A stretch of DNA of 64,000 bases from Henricia sp. BOLD:AAB3569 (GCA_037783545.1 JBBELK010000936.1:434001-498000), one strand, 5' to 3'; shown: positions 37,701 to 46,556, numbered from the stretch's first letter. Notes: a model not told the origin generated them from the letters alone. Numbers and translations: made by a program.

Positions 37701-37804
37701 CGTATTAACAACAAGTCATGCAAGTTAGAACTTACAATCGCAACAGAATGCGGTGTGGGTCCGGTGTATTCTCTGGTGCGGCGAGGTCTTTGCGTTGCTA
37801 ACAT
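25406..37804 (-). CDS. CFAP53: CFAP53 (CCDC11), cilia- and flagella-associated protein 53, 8 exons
   Basis: Eight minus-strand exons join in phase into one 521-residue frame: 37804-37736, 36510-36281, 34753-34580, 33478-33275, 31006-30907, 29086-28868, 27039-26823, 25758-25406. Every intron is GT-AG. The product matches remembered vertebrate CFAP53 (about 514 aa) throughout: GPTP near the N-terminus, LRELLAVEE, KEKREKERLGVVAEKLDQ, CEELR, EEQMYAEMW, RRQQVQEK and the C-terminal HPMRRA. It is nearly all charged coiled coil of the trichohyalin-plectin-homology type, with no signal peptide or membrane segment. The family lines the lumen of axonemal doublet microtubules, is needed for motile and nodal cilia, and is linked to left-right asymmetry in vertebrates. 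The start follows the conserved N-terminus. Introns carry many transposon copies. Identity is highly confident; exact splice sites are inferred from consensus and phase. Confidence 0.95.
26239..26632 (+). mobile_element. Repeat family with CCCCAAAACCACTTCGCC motifs, copy 1
   Basis: Contains tandem variants of CGCCC(A/C)AAACCACTTCG, ending GGTTTACCAATCATGTATAC. CFAP53 intron 7; left tip missing. Confidence 0.72.
26823..27039 (-). CDS. CFAP53: CFAP53 exon 7
   Basis: A 217-nt exon from KELREEDQRYRAYLKQQ to RRQQVQEK, matching the vertebrate block ending RKLQVQEK. The acceptor is TTAATGCAG and the donor T|GTGAGT. Its 5' part is duplicated in the upstream intron as decayed copies. Confidence 0.94.
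26943..27665 (-). pseudogene. Tandem duplication of the 5' half of CFAP53 exon 7 plus flanking intron
   Basis: A unit of about 170 bp is repeated: unit 1 at 26943-27114 (real exon 7 start plus intron), unit 2 from 27115 (split by a MITE at 27228-27562, resuming to 27617), and a partial unit 3 from 27618. Exon-like parts of units 2 and 3 still read as Q-D-H-D-I-D-K-L-I-G in one frame against R-D-R-E-I-D-K-L-I-D in exon 7, but other codons have become stops. The duplicated acceptor has lost its AG (TTAACACAC versus TTAATGCAG). These are decayed intronic exon copies, probably not spliced. Confidence 0.75.
27228..27562. mobile_element. Harbinger-type MITE, 335 bp, TTA target duplication
   Basis: Inverted ends GGCCAAACAAAATAAATGGT, flanked by TTA. 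Inserted into unit 2 of the exon 7 duplication; unit 1 keeps the empty site. Confidence 0.88.
28047..28633. mobile_element. Long-TIR MITE, TA-flanked, copy 1
   Basis: Begins CACTCGACAAAAAAAGTTCT and ends in its inverse, flanked by TA; inverted arms exceed 150 bp. It lies in CFAP53 intron 6. A 37-bp stretch present in the copy at 48119 is missing here. Confidence 0.85.
28868..29086 (-). CDS. CFAP53: CFAP53 exon 6
   Basis: A 219-nt exon, phase 0 at both ends, from AEERELRKMEEQ to MEIAQRK. The acceptor is GGATTGCAG and the donor AAG|GTCAGT. All charged helix, aligned with the family in order. Confidence 0.92.
29147..29790 (-). repeat. Dispersed repeat interrupted by the hAT-like MITE
   Basis: Inverse relative of 25082-25275: both contain CTATAGATGA, GTACCA(C/T)GTTTTCC and TCAGTCGGT words. 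Starts TTAAAGG. Confidence 0.65.
29250..29682. mobile_element. hAT-like MITE with (CA)GGGGTCGAAATTA ends
   Basis: Ends CAGGGGTCGAAATTA and TAATTTTGACCCCTG, flanked by CAAAAACA on both sides. A related copy of the host repeat at 25082-25275 has the uninterrupted site. A lone end of this family is at 35388. Confidence 0.78.
30127..30887. mobile_element. hAT-looking element flanked by a 15-bp direct repeat, beside the exon 5 donor
   Basis: Left tip GCTGGACGAATAGCTCAAAT, right tip ACTAGTCGCCCAAC, weakly inverted; interior rich in ACTCGCGAGTA words. Perfect direct repeats AGTACTCCTTATTAC at 30112-30126 and 30888-30902. The right repeat overlaps the last bases of the GTGAGT donor of CFAP53 exon 5. 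Confidence 0.7.
30907..31006 (-). CDS. CFAP53: CFAP53 exon 5
   Basis: A 100-nt exon coding NRETLETLQ to KEEEGRLL; vertebrate CFAP53 has LLKEEEARLV here. The acceptor is ATGGTAG and the donor TTG|GTGAGT. The donor sits only a few bases from a transposon insertion at 30127-30887. Confidence 0.92.
31078..31365 (+). mobile_element. tRNA-derived SINE with (GATA)n tail
   Basis: The head GGCACCATGGCCGTGCGGTC and B box GGTTCGAATCC look tRNA-like; then GTGCCCTTGGGCAAGGCACT and a GATA tail. CFAP53 intron 4. Confidence 0.8.
31412..31600. mobile_element. MITE with AGCCTGGTTCATACTTCACG ends
   Basis: Inverted ends AGCCTGGTTCATACTTCACG and CGTGAAATATGAACCAAGCC; about 190 bp. CFAP53 intron 4. Confidence 0.7.
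31612..32443. mobile_element. Element with CAGGGGTGAGATT ends and G-rich interior
   Basis: CAGGGGTGAGATT at the left and AATCTCACCCCTG at the right, a hAT-like tip. Inside are tandem GGCTTCCTTTGGGG-type repeats with long G runs (31660-31745). No clear duplication of target. Confidence 0.6.
32480..32790 (+). repeat. Dispersed repeat (GTTGATAGCAATGGT family), copy 1
   Basis: Shares TCATGAGTTGACAAGAAAAA, GTGTTGATAGCAATG and TTTTCTGAAG(C/A)A(C/T)TGATGCATCTA-like order with 46622-46935. Inverse relatives at 34845-35085 and 60935-61135. Confidence 0.65.
32831..33008 (+). mobile_element. tRNA-Leu-like SINE, copy 1
   Basis: GGGTGTTATGGCCGAGCGGT head, Leu(UAA)-like anticodon arm, B box GGTTCGATTCC, then GTGCCCTTGAGCAAGGCACT. 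About 96% like the copy at 58585. CFAP53 intron 4. Confidence 0.82.
33275..33478 (-). CDS. CFAP53: CFAP53 exon 4
   Basis: The acceptor is ATATGACAG and the donor AG|GTAAGG; the exon has 204 nt. It codes CEELRFTLTRRH and EEQMYAEMWNQD, matching the middle of vertebrate CFAP53. Confidence 0.93.
34580..34753 (-). CDS. CFAP53: CFAP53 exon 3
   Basis: The acceptor is ACTGCAG and the donor GTAAGC. The 174-nt exon codes LRELLAVEEARY through VAEKLDQRW, one of the best conserved CFAP53 blocks. No ATG-started frame covers it, so it is recognised only by translating between the splice sites. Confidence 0.92.
34845..35085 (-). repeat. Dispersed repeat (GTTGATAGCAATGGT family), copy 3
   Basis: Inverse copy with GGTACCATTTTACACGG and CCATTGCTATCAACCC. 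CFAP53 intron 2, between exons 2 and 3. Confidence 0.65.
35237..35286. repeat. Poly-G tract
   Basis: About 50 bp of almost pure G in CFAP53 intron 2. Quadruplex-prone; assembly there may be unreliable. Confidence 0.85.
35855..36113. mobile_element. TA-flanked MITE with TGGGTCATTCTA-type ends
   Basis: Ends TGGGTCATTCTATAAATTTG and inverse, TA on both sides; 259 bp, in CFAP53 intron 2. Confidence 0.82.
36281..36510 (-). CDS. CFAP53: CFAP53 exon 2
   Basis: The acceptor is CTAACTCCCAG and the donor AA|GTGAGT. The exon has 230 nt, starting in phase 0 and ending with two bases of a Lys codon. It codes the N-terminal charged region, from RAKMPSKTPP to LEDRREK. Confidence 0.88.
36739..37043. mobile_element. 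Same MITE family, copy 3, right half missing
   Basis: Left end after TA at 36737-36738. The match stops near 37043 before the right TIR. Lies between CFAP53 exons 1 and 2. Confidence 0.8.
37736..37804 (-). CDS. CFAP53: CFAP53 exon 1 (start codon)
   Basis: Codes 23 residues from the ATG at 37804-37802, ending in phase 0 before a GTAAGT donor at 37735. It includes the conserved GPTP motif seen near the N-terminus of vertebrate CFAP53. Confidence 0.85.
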
Positions 37805-38258
37805 GATGCCTTCTTTAACTTAAAATGTCACACAAGGCTACTGCTGGCCGGCTACAGCCCCAACGTTACCAGTGGTTACTTGCTGCAATGCTTGTTCAAA
37901 TTTGTCTGTCGACTCGTCTCGGCCCGTCTTGGCGCTCGCGTTCGGTTGAAGCGCCGGTAACCGGTAAACGACAGGCTACAACGGAACAATTCGTGAATTA
38001 ATCATTCATTTGGAAAGTTCAACAGATTGCTGGTTGTTTCCTTGCTTAACAATGTCTTAAACTCTTTATCATTTAGGCCACTTTTCCTGGCTTAGTTTTA
38101 AGAATGAAAGTTGCACTTGCACTCGCAGTAAATAAGTTTCACGTACTATACGCGCGAAACCTAGCAACAACAAAACAATATTGCGCCCTCAATAGTCCCA
38201 TTTTGGCTTATGCGAAAAGAAGAACGATGAAGGTGGTATACTAGTATCCCTAAAGTAA
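37805..38258 (-). promoter_or_regulatory. CFAP53 upstream region with RFX X-box-like and forkhead-like words
   Basis: This is the stretch between the CFAP53 ATG and the first transposon boundary. At 37865-37879, about 61 bp upstream of the ATG, lies GTTACCAGTGGTTAC, which fits the ciliary X-box pattern RYYNYY-N(1-3)-RRNRAC with one mismatch. GGTAAACGACA near 37961 resembles a forkhead (FOXJ1-type) site. RFX and FOXJ1 are the known regulators of motile-cilium genes. Function is inferred from sequence and position only. Confidence 0.4.
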
Positions 38259-38711
38259 GGTTCATCTTACACTCCTTTAGCAGTGCTTTGCGCGCGCCAC
38301 TTTAGTTTGCCCGCTCCAACCACTGCTAAACTTCGCCGCAAATCCTGCGAAGCGCGTGGGTGTGACGTCACCCAAGACCGAGCCTGGATAACACTTGCCA
38401 TGATTGGCTAGATTCTGTCACCTGACGTTGGTTCTGTCACATGACCTGCATCTGACACAGTAAAGATGGCTGCGCCCAGGTACGTCAACACTAACGTTGC
38501 TTTGCCCACTGTCGCGTCGACTTTTTTTGTCATTATTTCGTCCTGGTTGTTAGTGTGGTTTTACACAGTAAGTATTTGTTTCACGGACATCACTAATCCT
38601 TCATCGTGATCATGTACATCCCTATAGAAAGGTGGGAAAATCACATTTTTCAAGCTCTTTTACCGCGAAATCATGTGTGTATGATTAGGGTAGCGCTGGA
38701 GATGAAGAATG

Positions 38712-39307
38712 GGTAATTTGTTCATATACATTGAACACGGATTTTGGTAAATTTATATGTTGGAATCGATAGCTTATTCAATTCTAAGATATACTTCCCA
38801 CTGACACTTCCGTCGCAAATGTTGCATTTCTGAGATAAATAAATGTACTGCATAAATCAGTAATGCACAAAATGACGTGGCGACCGGTCTGTGCGTAAAG
38901 CCCGCCGCACACCTTTGCGATTTACCGGATCATCGGATCATCGGACCACATACCGGAAAGGTGTGCGCTGAAACAATTCGGGCCGGTCTGACCGTACGCT
39001 ATAGACCGGAGCAAATCAAACTTGTTTGATTTTTCCGGATCCGATGGCCCGGTGTCCGATGGGCCGGAAAATCGCAAAGGTGTGCGGCGGGCTTAAGCGC
39101 GACAACAGAGGGCGCTGCGCGCGCGCGTGAATGGTTATCTTGTGCACTAACTGAAGGCAATTTGAGGAAGAAACATGATTTTTATACAGAAAAGCAACAT
39201 TTGCGACAAAAGTGCAAGTGGGAAGTATATCTTAAAATTACATTATGTGTTGATTCCAGGAGGTAATTTCCTTAAAATCTTTGTTCAATGTATACGAAAA
39301 AAATACC
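38712..39307 (+). mobile_element. hAT-like MITE (copy 1), nested and itself interrupted
   Basis: Ends in GGTA...TACC with arms of about 120 bp in inverted orientation (both containing GATATACTTCCCACT-type sequence). Flanked by near-identical 8-bp repeats GAAGAATG and AAAGAATG. Without the 195-bp insert at 38899-39093 it is about 398 bp, like the copy at 46152-46556. Confidence 0.8.
38899..39093. mobile_element. Harbinger-type MITE, 195 bp, TAA target duplication
   Basis: 25-bp inverted termini starting AGCCCGCCGCACACCTTTGC, flanked by TAA (38896-38898 and 39094-39096). The sister copy of the host MITE (46152-46556) carries the empty site, with a single TAA at the matching place, which proves the boundaries. 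Confidence 0.9.
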
Positions 39308-39315
39308 AAAGAATG

Positions 39316-40960
39316 CAGTGCAGTATGAAGCGCCCCCACAGAGATATATTGCGCCAAGCCAGCGAATAATTCCTCAACTTCAAGTCTGATCAGTCTTAGT
39401 TCAACACGCTGTCTCGTTTTCTGCTAAACTATAAGCTTTGTCACAAAAGCCTAAATGCAGCAGGAGTACGTTGTCGTAGCACACGTGGGGGCACGCAACG
39501 TCGTTGTCAATTTAATAGCACACATTTACGCCTGGAATGAAAACTACGCACTCGACGAAGCTCACGAAGAGGAACTGATAATCATTTTTGTGTGCTAAAA
39601 CAAACAAAGGGCATGTTTTTTACACTGAAATTTTGCACAAACACAGACAACAATCTCCCCAAACTGTCGCTGGTTTCACAAGTCTGTTTCGCAACACAAA
39701 CTACCCTGTTTGGACCAGAAATCTCACCGTCAAACCAACATCTTGTTCTGTTCCAATTTAAATATTAAAAACAAAAAAATTTAAAAATAAATATCGTCAG
39801 AGAGTATTCTTTATTTTCAGTATCTATTCAAAAAGTTGGAATTGAACAATGCTGTTAAGGAGTTTAATTAATAATATTTCTTCATGATGTACTCTCTGCA
39901 ACAGCAAAACCTTTTAATTTATGTGACTATTTATTCAGCAGATGGTTTTGCATGTACAGTGTATTATGGGTTACATTTTTGGCAATATTTACGTTTTTGA
40001 AATCCACCATGTCATATTTATCAGTTGTGTAGTGACTGTGTAAAGTTGTGTGACGGTGAATAAATAAAGAAAACCGTTAACAGTCTATCATTTTATGTCA
40101 TGATGTGTTTCTGTGTCACAAAAACAAGACCATAATATATATTTTTCCCAAAGTGAGTTGGGCTGTTTATTTACATTTATTTGGGCAGATGTAAACATAG
40201 AGCAAGGAAACAGAAGATTGGGAAATAGAGTAGCTGACCTTTACTTAAATCTTGTGTACAACAAAGTAAAATCTTCAGATTTAAATTTGAACTTGCAAAT
40301 CTTTGCTGAGTGATCTTAAGTAAAAACTTATCAAAACTTGATTAAATGCACGCCTGGCTTATTGGCTATGCTTTGAGTTTTAATAGCTTATTGGTTTTGA
40401 TTTAGTGGGCCTTAATAATACTGTTCAAAGAAGAGAAATATAGATATTAAAAAATATAAGGTATGTGTATGTACTTGAATTCGGGGCGATTCAATAAAGC
40501 TCTTTGCGTACAACTTAACCAACGCAAAATAGGTGGACCGTAAAGCAGTCTAATCTGGAACGAGCAATGACGTCATCGTTAGCCAATCAGACTACGGGAA
40601 ACCAAACGGCGCCACGGCGGTAATTTTTGATTTCTGTTTTTTCGGAATGCCGTTAGATTTCGTTGGATCCCGACTGGACTAGACAAATGTACGTAGAATT
40701 TTCATTATTTATGGGTAGAATATTACATATTCTTTGTGTAGAAGGGAAACATGGACTGTTTTGAGTATTAGCAGTGGGAAATATTTGCCGATTTTTGGGG
40801 TGTGTTTCATCGTCTTTTTTTGCAAGCGTATATTTCACTTCTCGCGCTGCGGACCGGCTGTATATATGCATATGCATGAACGTTAGGAGGCGCGGCGCGA
40901 TACCCGATTGTGATTGGCTATCGTGCAACAATCCTAACGATTTTGTAAGCGGTGTGCTGA
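39316..40960. other. Body of the Mutator-like element; no gene recognised
   Basis: Unique-looking, AT-rich at 39770-40130, with no transposase motif in either strand. It could be captured host DNA, which Mutator-like elements are known to carry, but nothing here proves that. Confidence 0.45.
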
Positions 40961-41054
40961 TTGGCTTCGCAGGATTTGCGGCGAAGTTTAGCAGTGGTTG
41001 GAGCGGGCAAACTAAAGTGGCGCGCGCAAAGCACTGCTAAAGGAGTGTAGGTTC

Positions 41055-44000
41055 ATCTGTGAAATTTTTTTAAAGAAGCTGATTTCAACTGATTTTGGTA
41101 GGTGTGGGTGTCAACATTTACCAAAAAAAAGTGAGCTGGGATAGGGGGTGGGGAAATTGCGTTTTCGGGGGTCAAAGGTCATTGACCCCAAATTTTGCTC
41201 AAAGTATATCGTGTTTGGTCTCAAATGAAAGGAAATTTAATTTTTAACACTGAAAGTGATATTCATTTTATCATTTAATACGTCTGTAAAAAGTTAAGCG
41301 TGATTGAAGATGTGGCGCTGGTTAACAGGGTATTTCCCGCTATTCACAATTTAGGAAACCTTTGAACTCTATCATGACACATGAATATGTATCTTTGAAG
41401 ATATACCACATTATTCTAAGGCTGCTGTCGAACAGTTCAGTGCACGTAAAGTACAAATATGCACTAAGAAATACAAATTACAGCTCAAAACTTACAGTAA
41501 TGCACCTATCAATTGTTTCCCCCATTTGGCCCATTATCTGTGCATTTTTGCGCATGTTTTGCACCCGAGGGTGGGGATTTTTGTCACCTAAATCCCGGCC
41601 CAACCTGAAGCCATCCTGGCCCAGCACGAAGACATCTCAGCCAAGCCCAATGCCCTCCCAGCTTAGCTCAAGCACCCAAACCCCAGCTCTAAGCCATCCC
41701 AGCCCAGCTCTAAGCCATCCCTGTCTAGCCCGAAACCATGCCAGCCCAGCCCGAAGCCATCCCGGGCCAGTCTGAAGCCATCCCGGCCCAGTCTGAATAC
41801 TGAGCCATCCCGGCCCAACCTGAAGCCATCTTAGCCAAGCCCAATGCCCTCCCAGCTCAGCCAAAAACCACAAAACCCCAGCCCGAAGCCATCCCAGCCC
41901 AGTCTAAAGCCATCCCGGCCCAACCTGAAGCCATTCCAGCCAAGCCCGAAGCCATCTCAGCCAAGCATAATGCCTTCCCAGCTAAGCCCAAACCCCAAAA
42001 CCCCAGCCCGAAGCCATCCCGGCCCAGTCTGAAGCCATCTCGGCCCAGTCTGAAGCCATTCCAGCCAAGCCCGAAGCCATCTCAGCCAAGTCTAATGCCC
42101 TCCCAGCTCAGCCCAAACCCCAAAACCCCAGCCATATGCCATCCCAGCCCAGCCCAGCCCAAAGCCATTCCGGCCCAGCCCAAATCAATCCCAGCCCAAA
42201 CCGAAGATACCCCGAGCCCAGCCCGAAGCCATTCCGGCCCAGCCTAAAGCCACCCCAGGCCCAGCCCGAAGCCACTGCACCCTGACCCAACGTAAAGACT
42301 TCCCAGTGCAGCCCGGAACCCTCCCAACCTTGTCCAAAGCCTTAATTCTTAGCTCTGCCCGAAGCCATCCCAGTTAAGTTCAGCCCAAAGCCATCCTGGC
42401 CCAGCCCGCAGTCATCCCACAGCTTCAGGCTGGACTAGTGTGGCCTTCAGACTTGGCCTGAGGGCTTTGGGCTGAGCCGGGGTAGCTTTGGGCTTGGCCG
42501 GGGTTGCTTCGTGCTGGGCTGGGGTGGCTTCAGGCTGGGCTTTGGGGCTTTAGGCTGGGCTTTTGGACTTCAGGTTTTTGCTGGGAGGGCATTGGGCTGG
42601 GGCTGAATGACTTCGGGGTGGGCCGGGATGGCTTCGGGCTGGGGTTTTGGAGTTTTGGGCATAACTGGGAGGGCATTGAGCTTGGCTTAGATGGCTTCGG
42701 GCTGAACTGGCCGGGATGGCTTCGGGCTGAACCGAGATGGCCAAGTTTGTTAGGTTTTTTATCCTGATTAAACATGCATGGGCCTGACCAGACTTTTTGA
42801 ACACCATGTCTCAAAAACAGCCCTAGAAGTGCAGGTTGTCAGGGAGGCAATTCTGGCAGAGTGGCCCACCCTGCCTTAGCGGCTCATATGGTGACTGGTG
42901 CAGCCAGTCTTGCCACAGTTATACACATTAATGAATAATAAAATTAGCTATATCTGACATCAGCAGTTATATTAGAGAAGTCATTCCCTTCCATGCCTGT
43001 AAGGGTTTTTTTTATGTTGGAGTATTTTGGTGCTATATTGACCCACATATTTCCCACGTTGTGGCAGAAAGCCTTTCTACCAATATAATCAAATTAACCT
43101 GTATTTATACGGCGAAGAAAATACGTTGAGACAGAATAATATCATGTTATAGTAAAAATTTATTAATTTAAACGTACAGTTTTGTTTGATGGCGAGGATT
43201 ATCGAATTTAGCGAAACTCCCTTTAAAATTGACCTTTTGACCTCTGTTGACCTCCTTACTAAATTAAAAGACATAACTCATGTACCACTGTGTAGCTCAC
43301 CAAGACCTACATTTTAAGTGGTAACTTGTATCTCTACGACAATTTTTACGGAACAATGGATATTTGAATTTCCCCTAACCCTAAAATGGACGTCAAGTCT
43401 TGGGCTTGAGGGTTCATGTAACATCCAAAATCAACTAGTGAGTCTCAGTTAATCTCATGTTAACATGTCTTAAAATGAAGTACAGATGCTAACCTACTAG
43501 AACAATTTTTTTTAGTCATTTCTAGAGAGGGTGCACGTACGTGTACATTTTTGTTTGATGGGGAGGATTACCAAATTTAGCGAAACTCCCTTTAAAATTG
43601 ACCTTTTGACCTCTGTTGACCTACTTACTAAATTAAAAGACATAACTCATGTACCACTGTGTAGAACTCTTTGGTACAGTACAACAATTTGATGAAGAAA
43701 TAATTTGGTAAGGATTTAGTTCCGAGATTTCGGCAATATTCCCTGACTACCAGTGCTTCTCAAATAGAGCCGAAGTCGCTTTTTTTCATGGTGCCATACG
43801 AGAATTGATCGCAACACTAGGCCCACATCTTCAATCACGCTTAACATTTTACAGAAGTATTAAATGGTAAAATTAATATCACTTCCAGTGTTTGAAATTA
43901 AATTTCCTTTAATTTGAGACCAAACATGATATACTTTGAGCAAAATTTGGGGTCAATGACCTTTGACCCCCGAAAACGCAATTTCCCCACCCCCAATCCC

Positions 44001-44082
44001 AGCTCACTTTTTTTTGGTAAATGTTCACACCCACACCTACCAAAATCAGTTGAAATCAGCTTCTTTAAAAAATGTTCACAGA
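41055..44082. mobile_element. 3-kb element with about 260-bp inverted arms, enclosing a minisatellite
   Basis: The left arm (about 41055-41310) and right arm (about 43792-44082) are inverted copies, both with GAAGCTGATTTCAACTGATT and CATTGACCCCAAATTTTGCT words. Between them lie the 21-bp minisatellite and a direct duplication (43180-43300 and 43552-43665). The left tip overlaps the 9-bp duplication of the neighbouring Mutator-like element. No transposase seen. Confidence 0.7.
41588..42740. repeat. 21-bp minisatellite with an orientation switch
   Basis: About 39 units of the form CCCAGCCCGAAGCCATCCCGG run from 41588 to about 42410, then about 15 units continue in reverse complement to 42740. 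Because 21 is a multiple of three, several frames stay open and give seven-residue repeats such as PSPKPSQ; these are not taken as genes. Confidence 0.88.
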
Positions 44083-44379
44083 TTGGCTAAAAATATGTTT
44101 AATTTGGGGTTACTATACGGCGGTATACTGCATGGTACACGACGGATATCAGCCATTGCAATAATTATTTTGATTTTGTATCAAAGTCCCCAGGGTGGGG
44201 ACTTTGATGCAAAGAAATAAAATTTCCAGCGCACCCGGAAGCAAAACTTGTATGTTTTGCCCTTATGGGTGGGGATTAATTTTGTTACCCAAATTTCCCC
44301 CCCGGGGTGGGGATTCCGAATTTGTCACTCGAAAAGTCACAATCGCCACATCTTAATTATAGGCGCATAAGGGCAGACT

Positions 44380-44444
44380 GGGGGAGGGGGAAGGGGGAAG
44401 GGGGAAGGGGGAGGGGGGAGGGGGGGGAGGGGGGGGGGGAGGTT
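44380..44444. repeat. GGGGGAA microsatellite
   Basis: Purine tract of GGGGGAAG and GGGGGGAG units, about 65 bp. Confidence 0.85.
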
Positions 44445-44754
44445 CATAATCGCATAATCGCATCGCCTTTCAATGCTAAAACTGAAGTCCTGTTGTGAAG
44501 TGAAGTTCAGAATTCAGTTGATATGGTTCAACAATGGTTAATTCTGTAGGTGATCGTGCGTCATTCACCGGGTGCGTGTGCCCTTAGGCAAGGCACTTTA
44601 CCTTGATTTGTGCCTTTAAGGCCACCTTGATAAATAGGCCACCTGCTTATAGTGGCCACATGTCTTTGGTCCCAATTGATATATGTATAATGCTACATGT
44701 ATGTGTATAATGCTAGTGGCCACTTTAATACAAGATTCACTACATGGTAATATA

Positions 44755-44900
44755 CCTTTTGCACGGGAGGCCATGACAGGGGCAGTCTTCACATTGTCAC
44801 CGTGCGTCTTGCACGAGTAGGCACTTTGTGGCTCTATAAATTGTCACATCATTTAAATATGAAAACCTGTCCCCTGTCATGGCTGCCGGTGCAAATGGTC
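44755..44900. mobile_element. MITE of the GACCCTTTGCAC family, uninterrupted
   Basis: CCTTTTGCAC and GTGCAAATGGTC ends, with CCTGTCCCCTGTCATGG and its inverse inside; similar body (ACATTGTCACCGTG) to 59870-60311. Confidence 0.72.
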
Positions 44901-44966
44901 TACTGCTTGCAACTGAAGGATTTCATTCGATGGACCATAGTACCACCAGTGCTGACATATGGCCAC

Positions 44967-45777
44967 TAGCCCGAATGCCTCTGGCCGCACACATCTTATG
45001 TGTGACGGCCAGAGCGGTAGACCTTCCCCAGTGGCCGGACCTTTTGGGGCGCGTAGCTAGCATTGGGCGCGCTTTCCAACCTGTCAATCAAGCCGAACCC
45101 GCCGACCAATCACAACAGAGCTAGCAGACAGCGCCCACATAGGTCAAAGTGCATTGCATCACAAACAATCACGCGATTTTCTGCCCATATACAGTTTTGT
45201 ATGCAGTGACCGGGTGAATTTTGGTTTCAATGTCGGGCGATTCGCTGTTCAAAGGTAGGAAAGCGCATTTTTATGAATATATGTCATCCCTGCATTACTA
45301 GCCCTTTGCTCAGTGTGTGCTATATACGGTAACTGTCGACCATAAAACATAAAAACCTTTGAGTTTTCTCCAATGAATCTGTGCTTTCCATACCGAGTCC
45401 TGTTGCTTTGTACGTTGTGTCGCAATTTTTTTGCGATGGCTTGTGAGCACATAGCAACAATATCTAAGGGGCGGGGTTAACTGGGCAATCTCGGAACTAT
45501 GCATTACAACACGCCCAGAAGACCGCCGCCATTTTTGAAACCTTACGGAACGATATTTCTGGAACTTGCAGAATGATCGTATCGCCTCTTGGCCAGATGG
45601 ATGAAGATTTCTGGATAAGGGAACATGTTTTGCAAAGGTTATGAGTTCCTCTCGAGCTCTATGTGTAGGTATGGAAATCTCTGTCCTTGGTGAGAGGGGG
45701 GAAAAAAGTCCGGCCGCTGGGAAAGGTCTACCGCTCTGGCCGTCACACATAGTGTGCGGCCAGAGGCATTCGGGCTA
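44967..45777. mobile_element. Second TIR element with near-perfect 9-bp TSD (Mutator-like), 811 bp
   Basis: Inverted termini of about 80 bp beginning TAGCCCGAATGCCTCTGGCC, flanked by TATGGCCAC (44958-44966) and TATGGTCAC (45778-45786). The body has no recognised protein. The ends differ from the 38268-41049 element, so it is a different family. Confidence 0.8.
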
Positions 45778-46151
45778 TATGGTCACAAATCACCACCATG
45801 CTCGAAATGAAAACGCCGAGACCTCTCCTTCAAAATTTGCTACAAGCGGCTTTTATTCATCAAGTGATCAGGGACTAAGCTATAAATAATACCTACCACG
45901 ATTTGTGCACAGTTACCACAATTCTAGCCATCGTTTCTGAGCTTGTACAATGGCATATACCAAATGAATGAGGTAATAATGTTTGAAATCGATGTCATTA
46001 TAGCAGGGTGGCGTGCATTTGCCATTGTTTGGAATTCTATCAGTCCTCGCAGTATGAGCAACTAACAATGGAAATTGGGCACACATTGTTAATAACAATG
46101 GTTTGTGCCCAATTTCTATTGTTTGTTGCTCATAGTGTCAATAATTAATTC

Positions 46152-46556
46152 GGTATTTTTTTCGTATACATTGAACAAAGATTTTAAGGAAATTACCTCC
46201 TGGAATCAACACATAATGTAATTTTAAGATATACTTCCCACTTGCACTTTTGTCGCAAATGTTGCTTTTCTGTAGAAAAATCACGTTTTCTTCTTCAAAA
46301 ATTGCCTTCAGTTAGTGCACAAGATAACCATTCACGCGCGCGCGCAGCGCCCTCTGTTGTCGCGCTTACGCACAGACCGCTCGCCGCGTCATTTTGTGCA
46401 TTACTTTATGCAGTAATTTTATCATTTATTTATCTCAGAAATGCAACATTTGCGACGGAAGTGTCAGTGGGAAGTATATCTTAGAATTGAATAAGCTATC
46501 GATTCCAATATATAAATTTACCCAAATCCGTGTTCAATGTATATGAAAAAAATACC
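46152..46556 (-). mobile_element. hAT-like MITE (copy 2), uninterrupted
   Basis: 405 bp, inverted relative to the copy at 38712-39307. Termini GGTATTTTTTTCGTATAC and its inverse, flanked by a perfect 8-bp duplication ATTAATTC (46144-46151 and 46557-46564). Confidence 0.88.

Larger units (their letters stand above)
38268..41049. mobile_element. Non-autonomous DNA transposon with 86-bp perfect TIRs and 9-bp TSD (Mutator-like)
   Basis: The first 86 bases (TACACTCCTTTAGCAGTGCT... to ...CTGCGAAGC) are repeated exactly inverted at the right end. It is flanked by a perfect 9-bp direct repeat GGTTCATCT (38259-38267 and 41050-41058). Long TIRs with a 9-bp duplication are typical of Mutator-like elements. 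No transposase frame was recognised in the 2.8-kb body. It hosts an hAT-like MITE at 38712-39307. Confidence 0.85.

Noticed and set aside
41362-42814. Proline/serine-rich protein frames (PSPKPSQ-type, about 60-137 aa) on both strands
   Set aside because: They are created by a 21-bp tandem repeat whose length keeps all frames open; no start context, splice or domain support.
45310-45750. 146-residue minus-strand frame
   Set aside because: Fills the body of a TIR element; no recognisable domain, ordinary composition for chance.
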